DNA of 59,219 nt from Chlorobiaceae bacterium (GCA_013334485.1 JAAXXL010000008.1:1-59219); one strand, 5' to 3'; positions 18,005 through 27,768 are shown, numbered from the stretch's first letter. Notes: generated by a model from the letters alone, not told the origin. Numbers and translations: made by a program.

Positions 18005-19519
18005 TTACACATTAAAAGCAAAATAGATCCGGTTCCCGCCCCGTTCAACGAGCAGAAAAAGCAGATTGCCGGCTTTGATATTTCTGACGATCGCAGTGTA
18101 CTGGGCAAAAGTGGTTACACTCTGGCGGTTGACCGAGAGTATGAGATCTCCACTGCGCAACCCTGCTGTGTAAGCACTTGAAGAGGGATCAATGGCCGTG
18201 ATGATCACCTTGCCTGCCCCCTGCCTCAGATTCAGCCGCGCCGCCAATGCAGCGGTCAGCTCTTCGGCATTGAAACCAAGTGCGGCAGTTACCTTCTGCT
18301 GCTCTGCGGGAGTTGAGGAAGCAACCTCTTTTACCGGTTGCGCTTCAAGGCGAAGCGAAACAACTCTGATAGTTCCATCTCTCTCTACCCTCAGTTTCAC
18401 CACACTACCGGGAGTCTCTTTTGCGATGGCATTACGAAGTTCAACACTGCTTTTAACCTTCAGATTGTTGAAATCAAGAATGACATCTCCGGTTCTTATA
18501 CCGCTTTTTGCTGCAGGGCTTCCATCAACCACCGTTCCGACAAGAACACCTTCACCCATCTTCAGGTTCATGGCCTTTGCAAGATTTTCATCAATATCCT
18601 GAATGGTTATGCCAAGATAACCCCTTATGACCTTTCCCGAGTTAATAAGCGAAATCAGAACTGCCTTGGCCATATTGGAAGGAACAGCAAATCCGATGCC
18701 CTCAAACCCTCCTGTGCGGCTCGCAATGGCCGTATTGATTCCGACAAGATCACCATTGATATTGACCAATGCACCACCGGAATTACCCGGATTGATCGCC
18801 GCATCGGTCTGTATGAAATCCTCGTAATCTGCAAGGCCGACATTAGCCCGGCCTTTAGCGCTCACAATACCCTGGGTTACGGTTCTGGCAAGATTTTCGC
18901 CAAGAGGACTCCCTATTGCAATAACCCACTCCCCAACCCTGAGCTTGTCACTGTCACCAATCAGGATAGGCTTCAACCCTTTCGCATTGACCTTGATCAC
19001 TGCCAGGTCGGTTTTAGGATCTTTACCGATAACTTTCGCTTCGATTTTCCGGTTGTCAAAGGTTCGAATGTAGACAACATCAGCACCATCGATAACATGA
19101 TTATTGGTCAGAATATAGCCGTCATCGGTAACAATAACCCCTGAACCGAGACCACGCTGAACCTCTTTACGACCATTCTGCATCCCGCGCTTCGGCATAC
19201 CGAAAAAGTCATCAAAAGGGGCACCGAAAAAACTGAAGGGGGAAAGCAACTGCTGATTTACCGTCTTTTCAGTAAATATAGTCACTACAGAAGGGGTTGC
19301 CGACTCTGCAATCTGAACAAATGCTTCGTTGAAGCTCTGCAGCGACTGGATCGGATAGCTCTCGATACTATTTTTAGCGGTAGCAAATCTTGGGCTGTTG
19401 GAGAAGCTGTTGCCGTTGAGTGAAAAGTTGAACTCAACATTTGAAAAAACAAGTGCGCCAACAACAGTACCTGCAAAAATTAGCAGCAGGTATTTCAGGA
19501 ATGATTGTTTCTTGCTCAT
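18005..19519 (-). CDS. degP: HtrA/DegP-type periplasmic serine endoprotease
   Basis: The product has 504 residues. One N-terminal hydrophobic segment (about 9-25) exports or anchors it. The trypsin domain has the triad H141 (NNHVIDG), D171 (KTDLAV) and S247 (GNSGGAL). Two PDZ domains follow, at about 280-375 (GYLGI start) and 405-500. This is the Do/DegP layout with roles in degrading or refolding damaged envelope proteins. Its gene stands alone, with trpE 26 bases upstream on the same strand and a strong terminator downstream. The Q-linker between protease and signal segment is typical. Confidence 0.95.
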   Translation of the reverse strand: MSKKQSFLKYLLLIFAGTVVGALVFSNVEFNFSLNGNSFSNSPRFATAKNSIESYPIQSLQSFNEAFVQIAESATPSVVTIFTEKTVNQQLLSPFSFFGAPFDDFFGMPKRGMQNGRKEVQRGLGSGVIVTDDGYILTNNHVIDGADVVYIRTFDNRKIEAKVIGKDPKTDLAVIKVNAKGLKPILIGDSDKLRVGEWVIAIGSPLGENLARTVTQGIVSAKGRANVGLADYEDFIQTDAAINPGNSGGALVNINGDLVGINTAIASRTGGFEGIGFAVPSNMAKAVLISLINSGKVIRGYLGITIQDIDENLAKAMNLKMGEGVLVGTVVDGSPAAKSGIRTGDVILDFNNLKVKSSVELRNAIAKETPGSVVKLRVERDGTIRVVSLRLEAQPVKEVASSTPAEQQKVTAALGFNAEELTAALAARLNLRQGAGKVIITAIDPSSSAYTAGLRSGDLILSVNRQSVTTFAQYTAIVRNIKAGNLLFLLVERGGNRIYFAFNV

Positions 19520-19545
19520 CGGTTCTCTTTGAAAGGTATTGATCG

Positions 19546-21036
19546 TTACAAAAATGCCTCAATATTTTCAACGGCAGTAAGCCCTGCCTTCATTTTATTC
19601 ATTGTCTCTTCATATTCCGATTCAGGTTTTGAGTCGGCAACAATACCGCCAGCCGCCTGAAAATAGATGATATCATCAGCAACCACCATAGTGCGAATGG
19701 CTATTGCCGTCGTAAGATTGCCCTTGAAATCAAGAAATCCAACCGCACCGCCGTAAAGTCCGCGCTTCTCTTTTTCAAGTTCGTAGATGATCTCCATCGC
19801 ACGAACCTTCGGTGCACCGGTAAGTGTGCCTGCCGGAAAACATGACCAGAATGCATCCATGGTACCAAGATCATCCCGAAGCTCACCCCTGACGTTACTG
19901 ACAATATGCATCACATGCGAATATTTTTCAACAACCATCATCTCATTGGTCTCGACAGTCCCGATTTTTGCGATACGACCGATATCGTTCCGGCTAAGAT
20001 CAATAAGCATGAGATGCTCAGCCCTCTCTTTTTCATCGGCAAGCAGCTCAAGCGCTATCTGTTCATCCTCCTCAAAACTGCTTCCCCTATGCCGGGTACC
20101 GGCAATAGGACGGGTATCAACCATGCGACGGCCATTGCTGTCACGCTCAACCTTGACGAGAAGCTCAGGTGATGAACCGACAATCTCGAACTCCTTCATA
20201 TTAAAGTAGTAGAGATAGGGCGAGGGGTTGATTGTTCTCAGCATCCTGTAGACATCGAACGGACGGGTATTGAGATGGCGACGAAGTCTCTGGGAGACCT
20301 GTACCTGGAAAATATCGCCCGCTAAAATGTGCTCTTTGGCAATGTCAACTTTTCCAAGATACTCTTCCCGCCCGGTGTTCGAAACAATCGGTTCCGGATG
20401 TTCAGGCCTGAACACTATCTCATCGCGCTGAAGCGGACGGAACATCTGTTCGGCAATAAGCTCAATTTTCTTGAGAGCTGAGGGTTTATCACTCTCATGC
20501 AGGTAGTTGGAAACGATAAAGACCTTTCGAAGAATATTATCGAAAACAACAAGGGTATCACAGAAAAGCAAAAAGATATCGGGCAATCCTGCTGGATCAG
20601 CCTGTTCCGGCTTTGGAATTCTTTCGATAAGATGCATGGCATCATAGCCGAAATAACCAAAAACACCCGAGGTGATCATCTGGGGAGAACCGTTCTTTTT
20701 CCGGGGTATCTCTTCGGTATCAAATGCTGCAAGAGTGACGTCAATCTTCCGGCGAAGATCTGGCTCCTCGGCGGCGATCCTGCTGAGGTCACTGAATTTT
20801 TCATCAAGAATCTCAATACCGGACTCACCATCAACAGAACCTCTCAGAATAGCTACGGGGTCAATAGCGATATAGGAGAAACGGGCAAGAAGCTCCTCAC
20901 CCTCTACCGATTCAAGCAGGCAGGAAAATGGTCGCTGAAGTTTGAGATAGACTGAAACCGGTGTCTCTGTGTCGGCATGAACCTCCTTGAAGAGCGGCTT
21001 GAGAAGATAGGGCGCATGCCGTTGATCTGCTTGCAT
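19546..21036 (-). CDS. trpE: Anthranilate synthase component I
   Basis: The 496-residue protein is the chorismate-using subunit that makes anthranilate for tryptophan with TrpG. Chorismate-binding signatures are present: LKVERDSNGRRMVDTRPIAG with RHRG, LIDLSRNDIGRI, FPAGTLTGAPKVRAMEII and AGGIVADSKPESEYEE. The N-terminal regulatory region has the LLESVEG segment associated with tryptophan feedback binding. No trpG is in the window and no leader-peptide attenuator is visible upstream. Strand and 26-base spacing suggest possible readthrough into htrA. Confidence 0.95.
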   Translation of the reverse strand: MQADQRHAPYLLKPLFKEVHADTETPVSVYLKLQRPFSCLLESVEGEELLARFSYIAIDPVAILRGSVDGESGIEILDEKFSDLSRIAAEEPDLRRKIDVTLAAFDTEEIPRKKNGSPQMITSGVFGYFGYDAMHLIERIPKPEQADPAGLPDIFLLFCDTLVVFDNILRKVFIVSNYLHESDKPSALKKIELIAEQMFRPLQRDEIVFRPEHPEPIVSNTGREEYLGKVDIAKEHILAGDIFQVQVSQRLRRHLNTRPFDVYRMLRTINPSPYLYYFNMKEFEIVGSSPELLVKVERDSNGRRMVDTRPIAGTRHRGSSFEEDEQIALELLADEKERAEHLMLIDLSRNDIGRIAKIGTVETNEMMVVEKYSHVMHIVSNVRGELRDDLGTMDAFWSCFPAGTLTGAPKVRAMEIIYELEKEKRGLYGGAVGFLDFKGNLTTAIAIRTMVVADDIIYFQAAGGIVADSKPESEYEETMNKMKAGLTAVENIEAFL

Positions 21037-21149
21037 AACTACGGGTTGCTGAATTGGTTATTTGTTACAACGCAATAAAGAAAAATATTTTGTATCGTAA
21101 AAAGTAAAAGCAACATACCAGTAAAAACCGCTCGTAAGTCAGAGTCGTC

Positions 21150-21578
21150 ATGAACCCCCGATTTCCCCACAAAACTTTCGCAATAAACTGGCTTAAAGCA
21201 CTCATGCTCTCCCCCGGCATACTTTTTCCGATGGGGTATCTGTTGCTTTATCTCTCCACCAATATCTTTCTTAACGATAAGTATAAAAAAGATCTGACCC
21301 GGTCGTTCAACCATGAAACAGGGAATTCACGGCAAATCAGCATAAAATCGCTGAAAGCCGGTTTCATTTTCGATTCGGTTACACTCAATCAGATTGAACT
21401 CACCTCTACCGCACCCTCTCATGCAACAACGAGTCGTACCGGTGAGAAAACCACAATCAACTGCATGAAGATCCCCTCCCCAAACCTCCAAAAACTTCTC
21501 TACAGCCGGAGTGCGATCCAGGCATCAACAAAAAATATCTGCAAATTAATTCTTGCCGAGGAACATCGCAATCAGTGA
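21150..21578 (+). CDS. Small hypothetical protein with N-terminal membrane segment
   Basis: The 142-residue frame starts at ATG 21150, divergent from trpE, and ends 7 bases inside the convergent lepB gene. The N-terminal 40 residues include a strong hydrophobic helix (ALMLSPGILFPMGYLLLYLS). The following region (ISIKSLKAGFIFDSVTLNQI) is amphipathic and could be a beta domain, like small periplasm-facing anchored proteins. I recognise no family. Composition and position support a real gene, but no clear ribosome-binding site is present. Confidence 0.5.
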   Translation: MNPRFPHKTFAINWLKALMLSPGILFPMGYLLLYLSTNIFLNDKYKKDLTRSFNHETGNSRQISIKSLKAGFIFDSVTLNQIELTSTAPSHATTSRTGEKTTINCMKIPSPNLQKLLYSRSAIQASTKNICKLILAEEHRNQ

Positions 21579-22408
21579 ACCATCAGCCCTGAACGCTGCC
21601 AGCGGATCGAAGCAAGCTTGCCTATTGGATCGGTAAAAATCGAGAGATCCGGATTCCATGACCAGTAGACAATGAGTGCTTCACCAACAACATCCTTTTC
21701 CGGCAAAAATCCCCAGAAACGGCTGTCAAGACTGTTGTCACGATTATCCCCCAGCGCAAAATAGTAGTTGGACTGGACGGTATATGCCGAAGCCGGTGCC
21801 CCGTCAATAAAAACCAGCCTGCCCTGAAGGCTTACATCATGCCCTTCATCGGCAACAAGCGAAGCGTATAGTGGATATGTCTGAGCATTCAACTCAATGA
21901 CATCTCCTTTTCGTGGAACGCGTATCGGACCGTAGTTATCCTTGTTGAAGCTTGAAAACTGGGGGAAAATCATCTCATCGCCAATACCGGGAGGTATAAG
22001 AGTGGAGATAAACTGTCCGTGGGGAGGCAGTGCGACCACCTTTTTATTGATGGAAAGCTGCCGATTATGAATCTCAAGGGTATCTCCGCCGAGAGCGACA
22101 CAGCGCTTGATATAGTTCATCGACCGGTCTTTGGGAAACTTGAACACAATGATATCGCCGCGCTTGACCTCGTCAACCCCCGGAAGGCGGATGTCAGTAA
22201 AAGGGAGTTTCGGCCCGTAAACATATTTATTGACAAACAGAAAATCACCGGCAAGCAATGTATTCTCCATTGATCCGGTTGGGATACGATAAGATTCAAC
22301 AACGAAAACACGAAGCACAGTCGCAAATATCGCCGCAATAATAAGTGCTTCAAACCACTCCTGTGAATGTTTTTTTTCGGGTTTACCCTTTTGAGTACTC
22401 AATGCCAT
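21572..22408 (-). CDS. lepB: Signal peptidase I
   Basis: The product has 278 residues with one N-terminal membrane helix (about 20-37). The Ser-Lys dyad is S46 (PTGSMENTL) and K101 (YIKRCVALGGD), and the late box GDNRDNSLDSRFWG is intact. It cleaves signal peptides of secreted preproteins at the periplasmic face of the inner membrane. It lies downstream of lepA on the same strand, an old and common pairing. The 150-base gap suggests its own promoter is possible. Confidence 0.97.
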   Translation of the reverse strand: MALSTQKGKPEKKHSQEWFEALIIAAIFATVLRVFVVESYRIPTGSMENTLLAGDFLFVNKYVYGPKLPFTDIRLPGVDEVKRGDIIVFKFPKDRSMNYIKRCVALGGDTLEIHNRQLSINKKVVALPPHGQFISTLIPPGIGDEMIFPQFSSFNKDNYGPIRVPRKGDVIELNAQTYPLYASLVADEGHDVSLQGRLVFIDGAPASAYTVQSNYYFALGDNRDNSLDSRFWGFLPEKDVVGEALIVYWSWNPDLSIFTDPIGKLASIRWQRSGLMVH

Positions 22409-22557
22409 ATCGTGTTTTGGTTGTCATAATCCCCTCTTTCGAAAAGACTCATTTTGATTATCTGACGTTCTCACCTGCCAAATCCAGCGCTTTCTCTTCT
22501 TAAATTATCTATCTCACCAATGCGCCCCTAAAAATCGTAGTGAGCGGAACCTACCCT

Positions 22558-24375
22558 CTATTCGTCGATGTTCAACAGTGCGAGGAAAGCCTCCTGCGGA
22601 ACCTCTACCCTTCCAACCTGTTTCATGCGCTTCTTGCCCTCTTTCTGCTTTTCGAGCAGCTTGCGTTTACGGCTGATATCACCACCATAACATTTGGCCA
22701 GCACGTTTTTGCGCATTGCTGATATGGTTTCACGCGATATCACCTTGCTGCCGATTGCCGCCTGAATGGCAACTTCGTACATCTGCTTGGGAATAATCGC
22801 TTTCAGCTTTATACAGAGCTTTTTACCCCAGTCGTAAGCTTTTGAACGGTGAACAACAATCGAGAGCGCATCAACCGTATCACCGTTAAGCAGCACATCA
22901 AGCTTGACCAGTTCGGACTCACGGTACCCGATGTACTCGTAATCCATCGAAGCATAGCCTTTGGAAATCGATTTGAGGCGGTCATGAAAATCAAAAACAA
23001 TCTCGGCAAGCGGAAACTCGAAGTGCATGATCACCCTCAGGGTGTCAAGGTAATCGGTATTCTTGTACTCTCCGCGCCTCTCCATACCGAGCTTCATGAT
23101 GTTACCGATATAGTCGGCAAGCGTAATGATCTGCATGCTGACATAGGGCTCTTCCACCAGGCTTATCCGTCCGGGTTCGGGCATCTTGGATGGATTGTCC
23201 ACAATAACCATCTCGGAGTTGCTCAGCATAACACGGTACTCAACGTTTGGAACCGTAGTAATGATGTTGACGCCGTACTCCCGCTCAAGCCGCTCCTGGA
23301 TAATCTCCATGTGGAGCAGGCCGAGAAAGCCGCAGCGGAAGCCGAAGCCGAGTGCAACCGAAGTTTCCGGAGTATAAACCAGCGAGGCGTCGTTCAGGGC
23401 AAGCTTTTCAAGTGACTCGCGCAAATCCTCAAACTCATTGGAGTTAATCGGATAGAGGCCGCTGAATACCATCGGTTTGACCTCCTTGTAGCCCGCAAGA
23501 CGCTCTTTTGCCGGATTGTCGGCAAGCGTGACGGTATCGCCGACCTTGGCATCCTTTACATCTTTGATGGAGCAGATGAGATAGCCGACATCCCCGGACT
23601 CAAGAATATTTTTCGGCTGCCGCTTCATACTCATGGTGCCGATTTCGTCCGCAAGAAAGAGCTTGTCGTTGGCGAAAAACTTGACCCTGTCACCCTTTTT
23701 TAGGGAGCCCTCAACAATACGCAGATAGATCACCGCGCCCCGGTATGCATCAAAAACCGAGTCAAAAATCAGCGCCCTGAGCGGCATATGATTGTTGTCG
23801 GCAGGTGCAGGAATCCGTTTGACAATAGCTTCAATGAGTACGTCAACTCCGATACCGGCTTTGGCCGATACGGGAATAATATCCTCACGCTCGACCCCGA
23901 TCAGATCAATAACCTGACGGGCAACACCTTCAACATCCGAAGAGGGCAGATCGATTTTATTGATGACCGGAATAATGTCGAGCCCGGCATCAATGGCAAG
24001 ATAGAGGTTGGCAATAGTCTGTGCTTCAACGCCCTGTGTAGCATCAACAACGAGCAGCGCGCCTTCGCAGGCAGCAAGAGAGCGTGACACCTCATAACTG
24101 AAATCGACATGACCCGGAGTGTCAATCAGATTCAGAGTGTACTCGATACCATCCTTGGCCTTGTACTTCATCTGGATGGCATGACTTTTTATGGTAATAC
24201 CACGCTCCCGCTCCAGATCCATGTCATCAAGAACCTGTGCAGAAGACATCTGGGTACGGTCGAGGGTATTGGTTATCTCCAGCAGGCGGTCAGCCAGTGT
24301 CGATTTTCCGTGATCAATATGAGCGATAATGCAGAAGTTCCTGATACGGTTAACTTCTGTACTGGGCAGAGCCAT
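22558..24375 (-). CDS. lepA: Elongation factor 4 (LepA)
   Basis: The 605-residue GTPase has G1 [10 protein letters not shown]2 with [12 protein letters not shown]3 DTPGHVDF and G4 NKIDLPS. EF-G-like domains follow, and the family-specific C-terminal domain includes KRQKPN-like and [11 protein letters not shown] segments. The ending has the [19 protein letters not shown] pattern. LepA binds ribosomes and affects translocation or initiation under stress. Length and all motifs are normal. Confidence 0.98.
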   Translation of the reverse strand: MALPSTEVNRIRNFCIIAHIDHGKSTLADRLLEITNTLDRTQMSSAQVLDDMDLERERGITIKSHAIQMKYKAKDGIEYTLNLIDTPGHVDFSYEVSRSLAACEGALLVVDATQGVEAQTIANLYLAIDAGLDIIPVINKIDLPSSDVEGVARQVIDLIGVEREDIIPVSAKAGIGVDVLIEAIVKRIPAPADNNHMPLRALIFDSVFDAYRGAVIYLRIVEGSLKKGDRVKFFANDKLFLADEIGTMSMKRQPKNILESGDVGYLICSIKDVKDAKVGDTVTLADNPAKERLAGYKEVKPMVFSGLYPINSNEFEDLRESLEKLALNDASLVYTPETSVALGFGFRCGFLGLLHMEIIQERLEREYGVNIITTVPNVEYRVMLSNSEMVIVDNPSKMPEPGRISLVEEPYVSMQIITLADYIGNIMKLGMERRGEYKNTDYLDTLRVIMHFEFPLAEIVFDFHDRLKSISKGYASMDYEYIGYRESELVKLDVLLNGDTVDALSIVVHRSKAYDWGKKLCIKLKAIIPKQMYEVAIQAAIGSKVISRETISAMRKNVLAKCYGGDISRKRKLLEKQKEGKKRMKQVGRVEVPQEAFLALLNIDE

Positions 24376-24782
24376 AGAACGAGCGTTTTATTCTGGTAAA
24401 AATTTCAAGGTGAGGAATATAAGCAAATAATACGATTGTGCCGACCCGGAGTCAAGAGAGAAGCTCTGAAGCTGTTTTGAATCGTATTCAAGCTCCATAG
24501 GTGCGAAAAGTTGGTAGCAACGCAGGGGTCTGGGATCCTCACCTCACCCTCTTTTCCTCTTTTATTTTTGCTCATAAGATTTCACCTCTCAGAATTTTCT
24601 TGGTTCATAGATCGTATCAGGATACCGAAAACAGCTTTTGATATCCCAGACAAATGGATAGGCATCTCATTCCTCCGCCCTCGAACGGGAAATAGTGTTT
24701 GTCTCCTATTCTTCTCTTTATTTTTCGTAAGAGAATCGGCACGCCCTTTAAATTCCAGGTTTCCGCACTAATTGGCGAAAAT
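24376..24782. other. Degraded intergenic region upstream of lepA
   Basis: About 400 bases without a supportable gene. Several short open frames occur on the plus strand, but they lack ribosome-binding sites and family resemblance. Given the transposase remnant just to the right, this may be eroded mobile-element DNA. Confidence 0.4.
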
Positions 24783-24902
24783 CGAAATTACCTTTACCCG
24801 TCAGGTCTTAAAGTCAGCGACAAGGAGTTTGAGAAAACCCGGATCACACGACATAAATTCCATGATGAGTGGAACTATAGAACTGAACCTCGTGATGTCT
24901 GA
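24783..24902 (+). pseudogene. ISAzo13-type transposase, C-terminal remnant
   Basis: Forty codons end at TGA 24900-24902 and encode LYPSGLKVSDKEFEKTRITR then HKFHDEWNYRTEP. ISAzo13-family DDE transposases end with a closely similar pattern (YPTGxKVxD, then HxFHGEWNYTIxP). Nothing of the N-terminal three quarters remains in the preceding bases. This is a dead insertion-sequence scar beside the accessory cluster at 25-29 kb. Confidence 0.7.
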
Positions 24903-24989
24903 ATATGTTCTCCTTATATTTTAACGGCTCATGATAAGTCAGATTTTTAAAAATCCGATTGAAATAGCACTGGGGGAACCACCTTATCG

Positions 24990-25280
24990 TCAGCATGGAT
25001 TTTCAGCAATCAGTGAACTTGATTCGGCTTCAAGCGCAATTTTTATTGCTGAGAGCTTCGGCACATTGTAAGTCCGCGTAAAAGATTCGCCATGCCATGG
25101 TGTCCAATATATGGTAGCCACCATGCACTGATCACAGCGATTCACCAGGGTCAGCGTCTTTGTAATGTTATCTACACCACCATAATAGACACATTTGAGG
25201 CGTAGCAGCTGCTGTAATTCTTCATCCTTAACAGCAGATACCACTTCACCTGCAGGTTGTTGATCTTCATGTTCTTTCAT
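24990..25280 (-). CDS. Small hypothetical protein
   Basis: The product has 96 residues. The start at 25280 is backed by a strong ribosome-binding site (GGGAGGA about 8 bases upstream), the best in this accessory stretch. There is no signal peptide. The protein has a charged N-terminus (MKEHEDQQPAGEVVSAVKDE) and a compact region with paired cysteines (VNRCDQCMVATIYWTPWHG). I cannot assign a family. Confidence 0.6.
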   Translation of the reverse strand: MKEHEDQQPAGEVVSAVKDEELQQLLRLKCVYYGGVDNITKTLTLVNRCDQCMVATIYWTPWHGESFTRTYNVPKLSAIKIALEAESSSLIAENPC

Positions 25281-25373
25281 TGCTTTTATCCTCCCTGTTC
25301 TGAGTTGTTGATAATCAGCGTCAGTTAGCGGTTCAAACTAAATACCTTTTCTGAAACATCCTGACTGCGAAGC

Positions 25374-25668
25374 TCACCAGCGCAAGCCATTAGCGCGAAG
25401 TGCCGTGTACAGCACATTGTCAGGTATGGTTTCTACCTGCACCATATCTTCAATGATAGTTTCTGGGGCAATATCCTGTTCGTGCGGCCAGGTAACAGCG
25501 CAAAAAAGAATACCAACCTGATTGAATATAATGCACATCTCTGAGTTCCCGGAAGACACCGCGATCAAGGTAATGCTTCATATCAAAAACACCCTGACGA
25601 CCATCTTCAATTTCAACATAAATGCGATAATCAGATAACGGTTTGACAACTTTTATATTCCAAAACAT
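25374..25668 (-). pseudogene. DUF2442 protein gene, frameshifted
   Basis: From ATG 25668 one frame gives MFWNIKVVKPLSDYRIYVEI and then FDMKHYLDRGVFRELRDV, the N-terminal two-thirds of a DUF2442 protein. The C-terminal third (IFNQVGILFCAVTWPHEQDI then APETI) continues in another frame from about 25540. A normal DUF2442 protein would read across both, so the gene carries a frameshift near 25535-25545. DUF2442 genes often pair with DUF4160 genes in toxin-antitoxin-like loci, and a broken DUF4160 frame lies directly upstream. Confidence 0.75.
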
Positions 25669-25676
25669 ACCAGACC

Positions 25677-25880
25677 TCACAGTGGTGTAATTTTATATGG
25701 TTCTTCGCCATTAACCGCTAACGTCCAATCAGCCATTAATTCATCCCGATGTAACTCAATCCATGTTTATTCCAGTCGCAATTGCTTGCGAGGCAGATTA
25801 CCAGCCAGAATCTCTCCATCATCGATACCCAATGACGCTTCAAATTCAGCGTATCTCGCATGGAAGTTGTGGATGCTCAC
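25677..25880 (-). pseudogene. DUF4160 protein gene, 5' truncated and frameshifted
   Basis: From GTG 25880 the minus strand encodes SIHNFHARYAEFEASLGI then EILAGNLPRKQLRLE before a stop. In another frame it continues TWIELHRDELMADWTLAVNG and EEPYKITPL to TGA 25677. Together these match the C-terminal two-thirds of DUF4160. The family N-terminus is missing, replaced by the end of the BrnA-like gene. The locus is a two-gene ruin with the frameshifted DUF2442 gene. Confidence 0.75.
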
Positions 25881-26095
25881 TCACTCCAATTGAAATTCGG
25901 CTTTCTGTGGGTTGATACACAATCTCTCAGGTAGAGATTTATCAATGACTGGTAAGGGAGGCCCATTTCATCAGAAAGTGATTTGAAGTAATCAACAACA
26001 TCTTCACCAAGCCGGATTGTTACCGGCTTTTTCAATTTTGCAACGTACGGATTTTTTTTACGCTGCATTTTTGAGAGATCGTATTCTTCTTTCAT
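25877..26095 (-). CDS. BrnA/CopG-type antitoxin (toxin deleted)
   Basis: The product has 72 residues. It opens MKEEYDLSKMQRKKNPYVAK, the usual start of BrnA-like antitoxins. A ribbon-helix-helix part follows (LKKPVTIRLGEDVVDYFKSL, then GLPYQSLINLYLRDC). Such proteins neutralise BrnT RNase toxins and repress their own promoter. The BrnT gene should lie immediately upstream; only scraps remain (26099-26176). A GGGG site lies 8 bases before the start. It ends against a truncated DUF4160 gene. Confidence 0.8.
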   Translation of the reverse strand: MKEEYDLSKMQRKKNPYVAKLKKPVTIRLGEDVVDYFKSLSDEMGLPYQSLINLYLRDCVSTHRKPNFNWSE

Positions 26096-26098
26096 CAG

Positions 26099-26176
26099 TT
26101 ACCCCTGTAGAATTTGGTTTCGCAGAAGGAAGCGATCCTGGCTTTGTTTTTCATCCCATTGAAATTCGATAGCCAT
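26099..26176 (-). pseudogene. brnT toxin remnant
   Basis: From ATG 26176 the frame reads MAIEFQWDEKQSQDR, the standard opening of BrnT toxins (MxIEFEWDExK). It then runs only ten more codons before TAA, 3 bases upstream of the antitoxin ATG. In the neighbouring frame the last codons read ETKFYRGN, which resembles the usual BrnT C-terminus. I infer an internal deletion of some 60 codons with frameshift that removed the RNase core. The antitoxin and its translation signals remain. Confidence 0.6.
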
Positions 26177-26328
26177 AACTGTAACCATAAATTATGTACA
26201 AAGGAAGCCCCATAACCTGGGCGGCAAACCTGTGCTGAGCCAGGCTTGCATCTGCTCCATCCGGGACTGTGTTTTATCCTGATTTGCAGGGAACTCTCCA
26301 ACTTCACTTCCGACCTTATTTTGAACGG

Positions 26329-27768
26329 TTACGAAGGAATAGCCCAAACTGAAGTTGTTTTTGGCGTCTTGGTGTTCGCATTTACGGTCACAATGCATGC
26401 ATTTCCATGGGTTCCATCGGTACCGAAAGACATCACCACATTCGGATTGTCGACCGGATAAGCCAAGATGTACATCAAGGGAACGTAGATGATGCTGTTC
26501 ATGTTCGTTCCGTTGTAGGTCACACTGTTATCATTGTTAACCGTCAGCTTATCGCCGTTACTGTTAGTCATAGGTACCCCCTCGAATACAGATAATGGTA
26601 CCGGATTAAACAGAGTAAAGCCGCTAATTGTCTGGCCATTAATCGTCCCGCTCATTGAAACCAAAGAGCCGATCTGCGGATTATACTCTCGAGTCAGTCT
26701 CAGAATAATTCCCTGTTGTGGCATGTTCAGAGTTTCACCGTCAAAACTCATGGTGAAAGGGTTGAAATAGTATCCCTGAGAATTGACCCCATCCAGTGAC
26801 ACACTGATCATAACAAAATTAAGGTCCCAGTTGGTATTCGGAAGTAGAGTGGCATATTGCGCCTGGATGGACACAAAAGCTAGGGAAGAAGCTGCATTCT
26901 GAATCGGGTAATATCCGCTGAAGTCGGCTAATTGACAACTGCTGAGGTCATACAGTTCAGGTGCAGGCTTCTGCGCATTAGGAATAGTTACCAGTGACCT
27001 TGCCACAAGAGAATTTCCCGACCCTGTCGTCATGTTGTTGCAAGCAAAACCCTGCTCGGCGGCCGTACCCATGATGAAGCGCACAGTATCACTGCCCTGC
27101 ATGAAAGTGAAGTAGTACATGTTCATGTTGTACATATAGGTAGTCACGGGATGCAACTGTCCGCTGTTGCTTCCGTTGTCGTAGTACAACTGGTTGTCCG
27201 AACCGATGCTCATAACCTTGATTGTACCTGTGTTTCCAGGGGCTGAACCATAATAGTCCCCAGCAAAAAGTGAGGCCGGGATTGGATTGTTGTATGTTGT
27301 TCCAGAAACATTTACAGCAGATTGACCTGGAAGTGCTATGCTACCTGAGCATGTTGCAACTGGGCCATAGCTTTCTACCGTGCGAGTAAAACCCAGGATG
27401 ATTGAAAGTCCCGAGGTTTCCCAGTCTTGAGTTAGAGTTGTGCCATCAAATGTGCCTGTAAACGCATAACGAGTAGCACTTTTCCCGTCCAGCGAAATAA
27501 TCAACGTAAGATTGAAGACAGGTTCAGGTGATTTTGGATTGACCACCATATTGGTATCCACAGCGAAAAATGCTCCCGTGGCGTTGCCAAGCGTGTAGTA
27601 GCCATTGTAGGGCATCAGTTTGGGAGTATCAGGATTGGCTGGTATCAATAAGGAGTGTTGTTGGTCGATTTTATCAATTAGCTGATGATGGTAGGCTTCA
27701 GTTTCTTTCATGGAAACAGAACGCTGTACAGACGACAGGATGTTGTTTTCTATTAGCAGTTTGTTCAT
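26329..27768 (-). CDS. Two-repeat beta-rich protein of unknown function
   Basis: The product has 479 residues. After a 50-residue helical lead without a signal peptide, two homologous halves follow (about 52-275 and 283-475). Each begins with a GYY motif (YNGYYTLGNATGAFF and FSGYYPIQNAASSLAF), then ISLDG, TFDGTTL or SFDGETL, a hydrophobic strand with LGFTR or LRLTR, NPIPASLFAG or NPVPLSVFEG, and a final strand on MGT or FGT. The halves look like beta barrels or sandwiches, but I cannot name the fold. AGAGG lies about 8 bases before the start. The gene stands between degraded toxin-antitoxin loci. Confidence 0.7.
   Translation of the reverse strand: MNKLLIENNILSSVQRSVSMKETEAYHHQLIDKIDQQHSLLIPANPDTPKLMPYNGYYTLGNATGAFFAVDTNMVVNPKSPEPVFNLTLIISLDGKSATRYAFTGTFDGTTLTQDWETSGLSIILGFTRTVESYGPVATCSGSIALPGQSAVNVSGTTYNNPIPASLFAGDYYGSAPGNTGTIKVMSIGSDNQLYYDNGSNSGQLHPVTTYMYNMNMYYFTFMQGSDTVRFIMGTAAEQGFACNNMTTGSGNSLVARSLVTIPNAQKPAPELYDLSSCQLADFSGYYPIQNAASSLAFVSIQAQYATLLPNTNWDLNFVMISVSLDGVNSQGYYFNPFTMSFDGETLNMPQQGIILRLTREYNPQIGSLVSMSGTINGQTISGFTLFNPVPLSVFEGVPMTNSNGDKLTVNNDNSVTYNGTNMNSIIYVPLMYILAYPVDNPNVVMSFGTDGTHGNACIVTVNANTKTPKTTSVWAIPS

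Noticed and set aside
21039-21314. 91-codon minus-strand frame between trpE and lepB
   Set aside because: It overlaps the opposite-strand 142-codon gene, which has a better protein-like composition and a clear membrane helix.
24511-24771. 86-codon plus-strand frame near the transposase scar
   Set aside because: No ribosome-binding site and low-complexity hydrophobic composition; not in frame with the transposase remnant.
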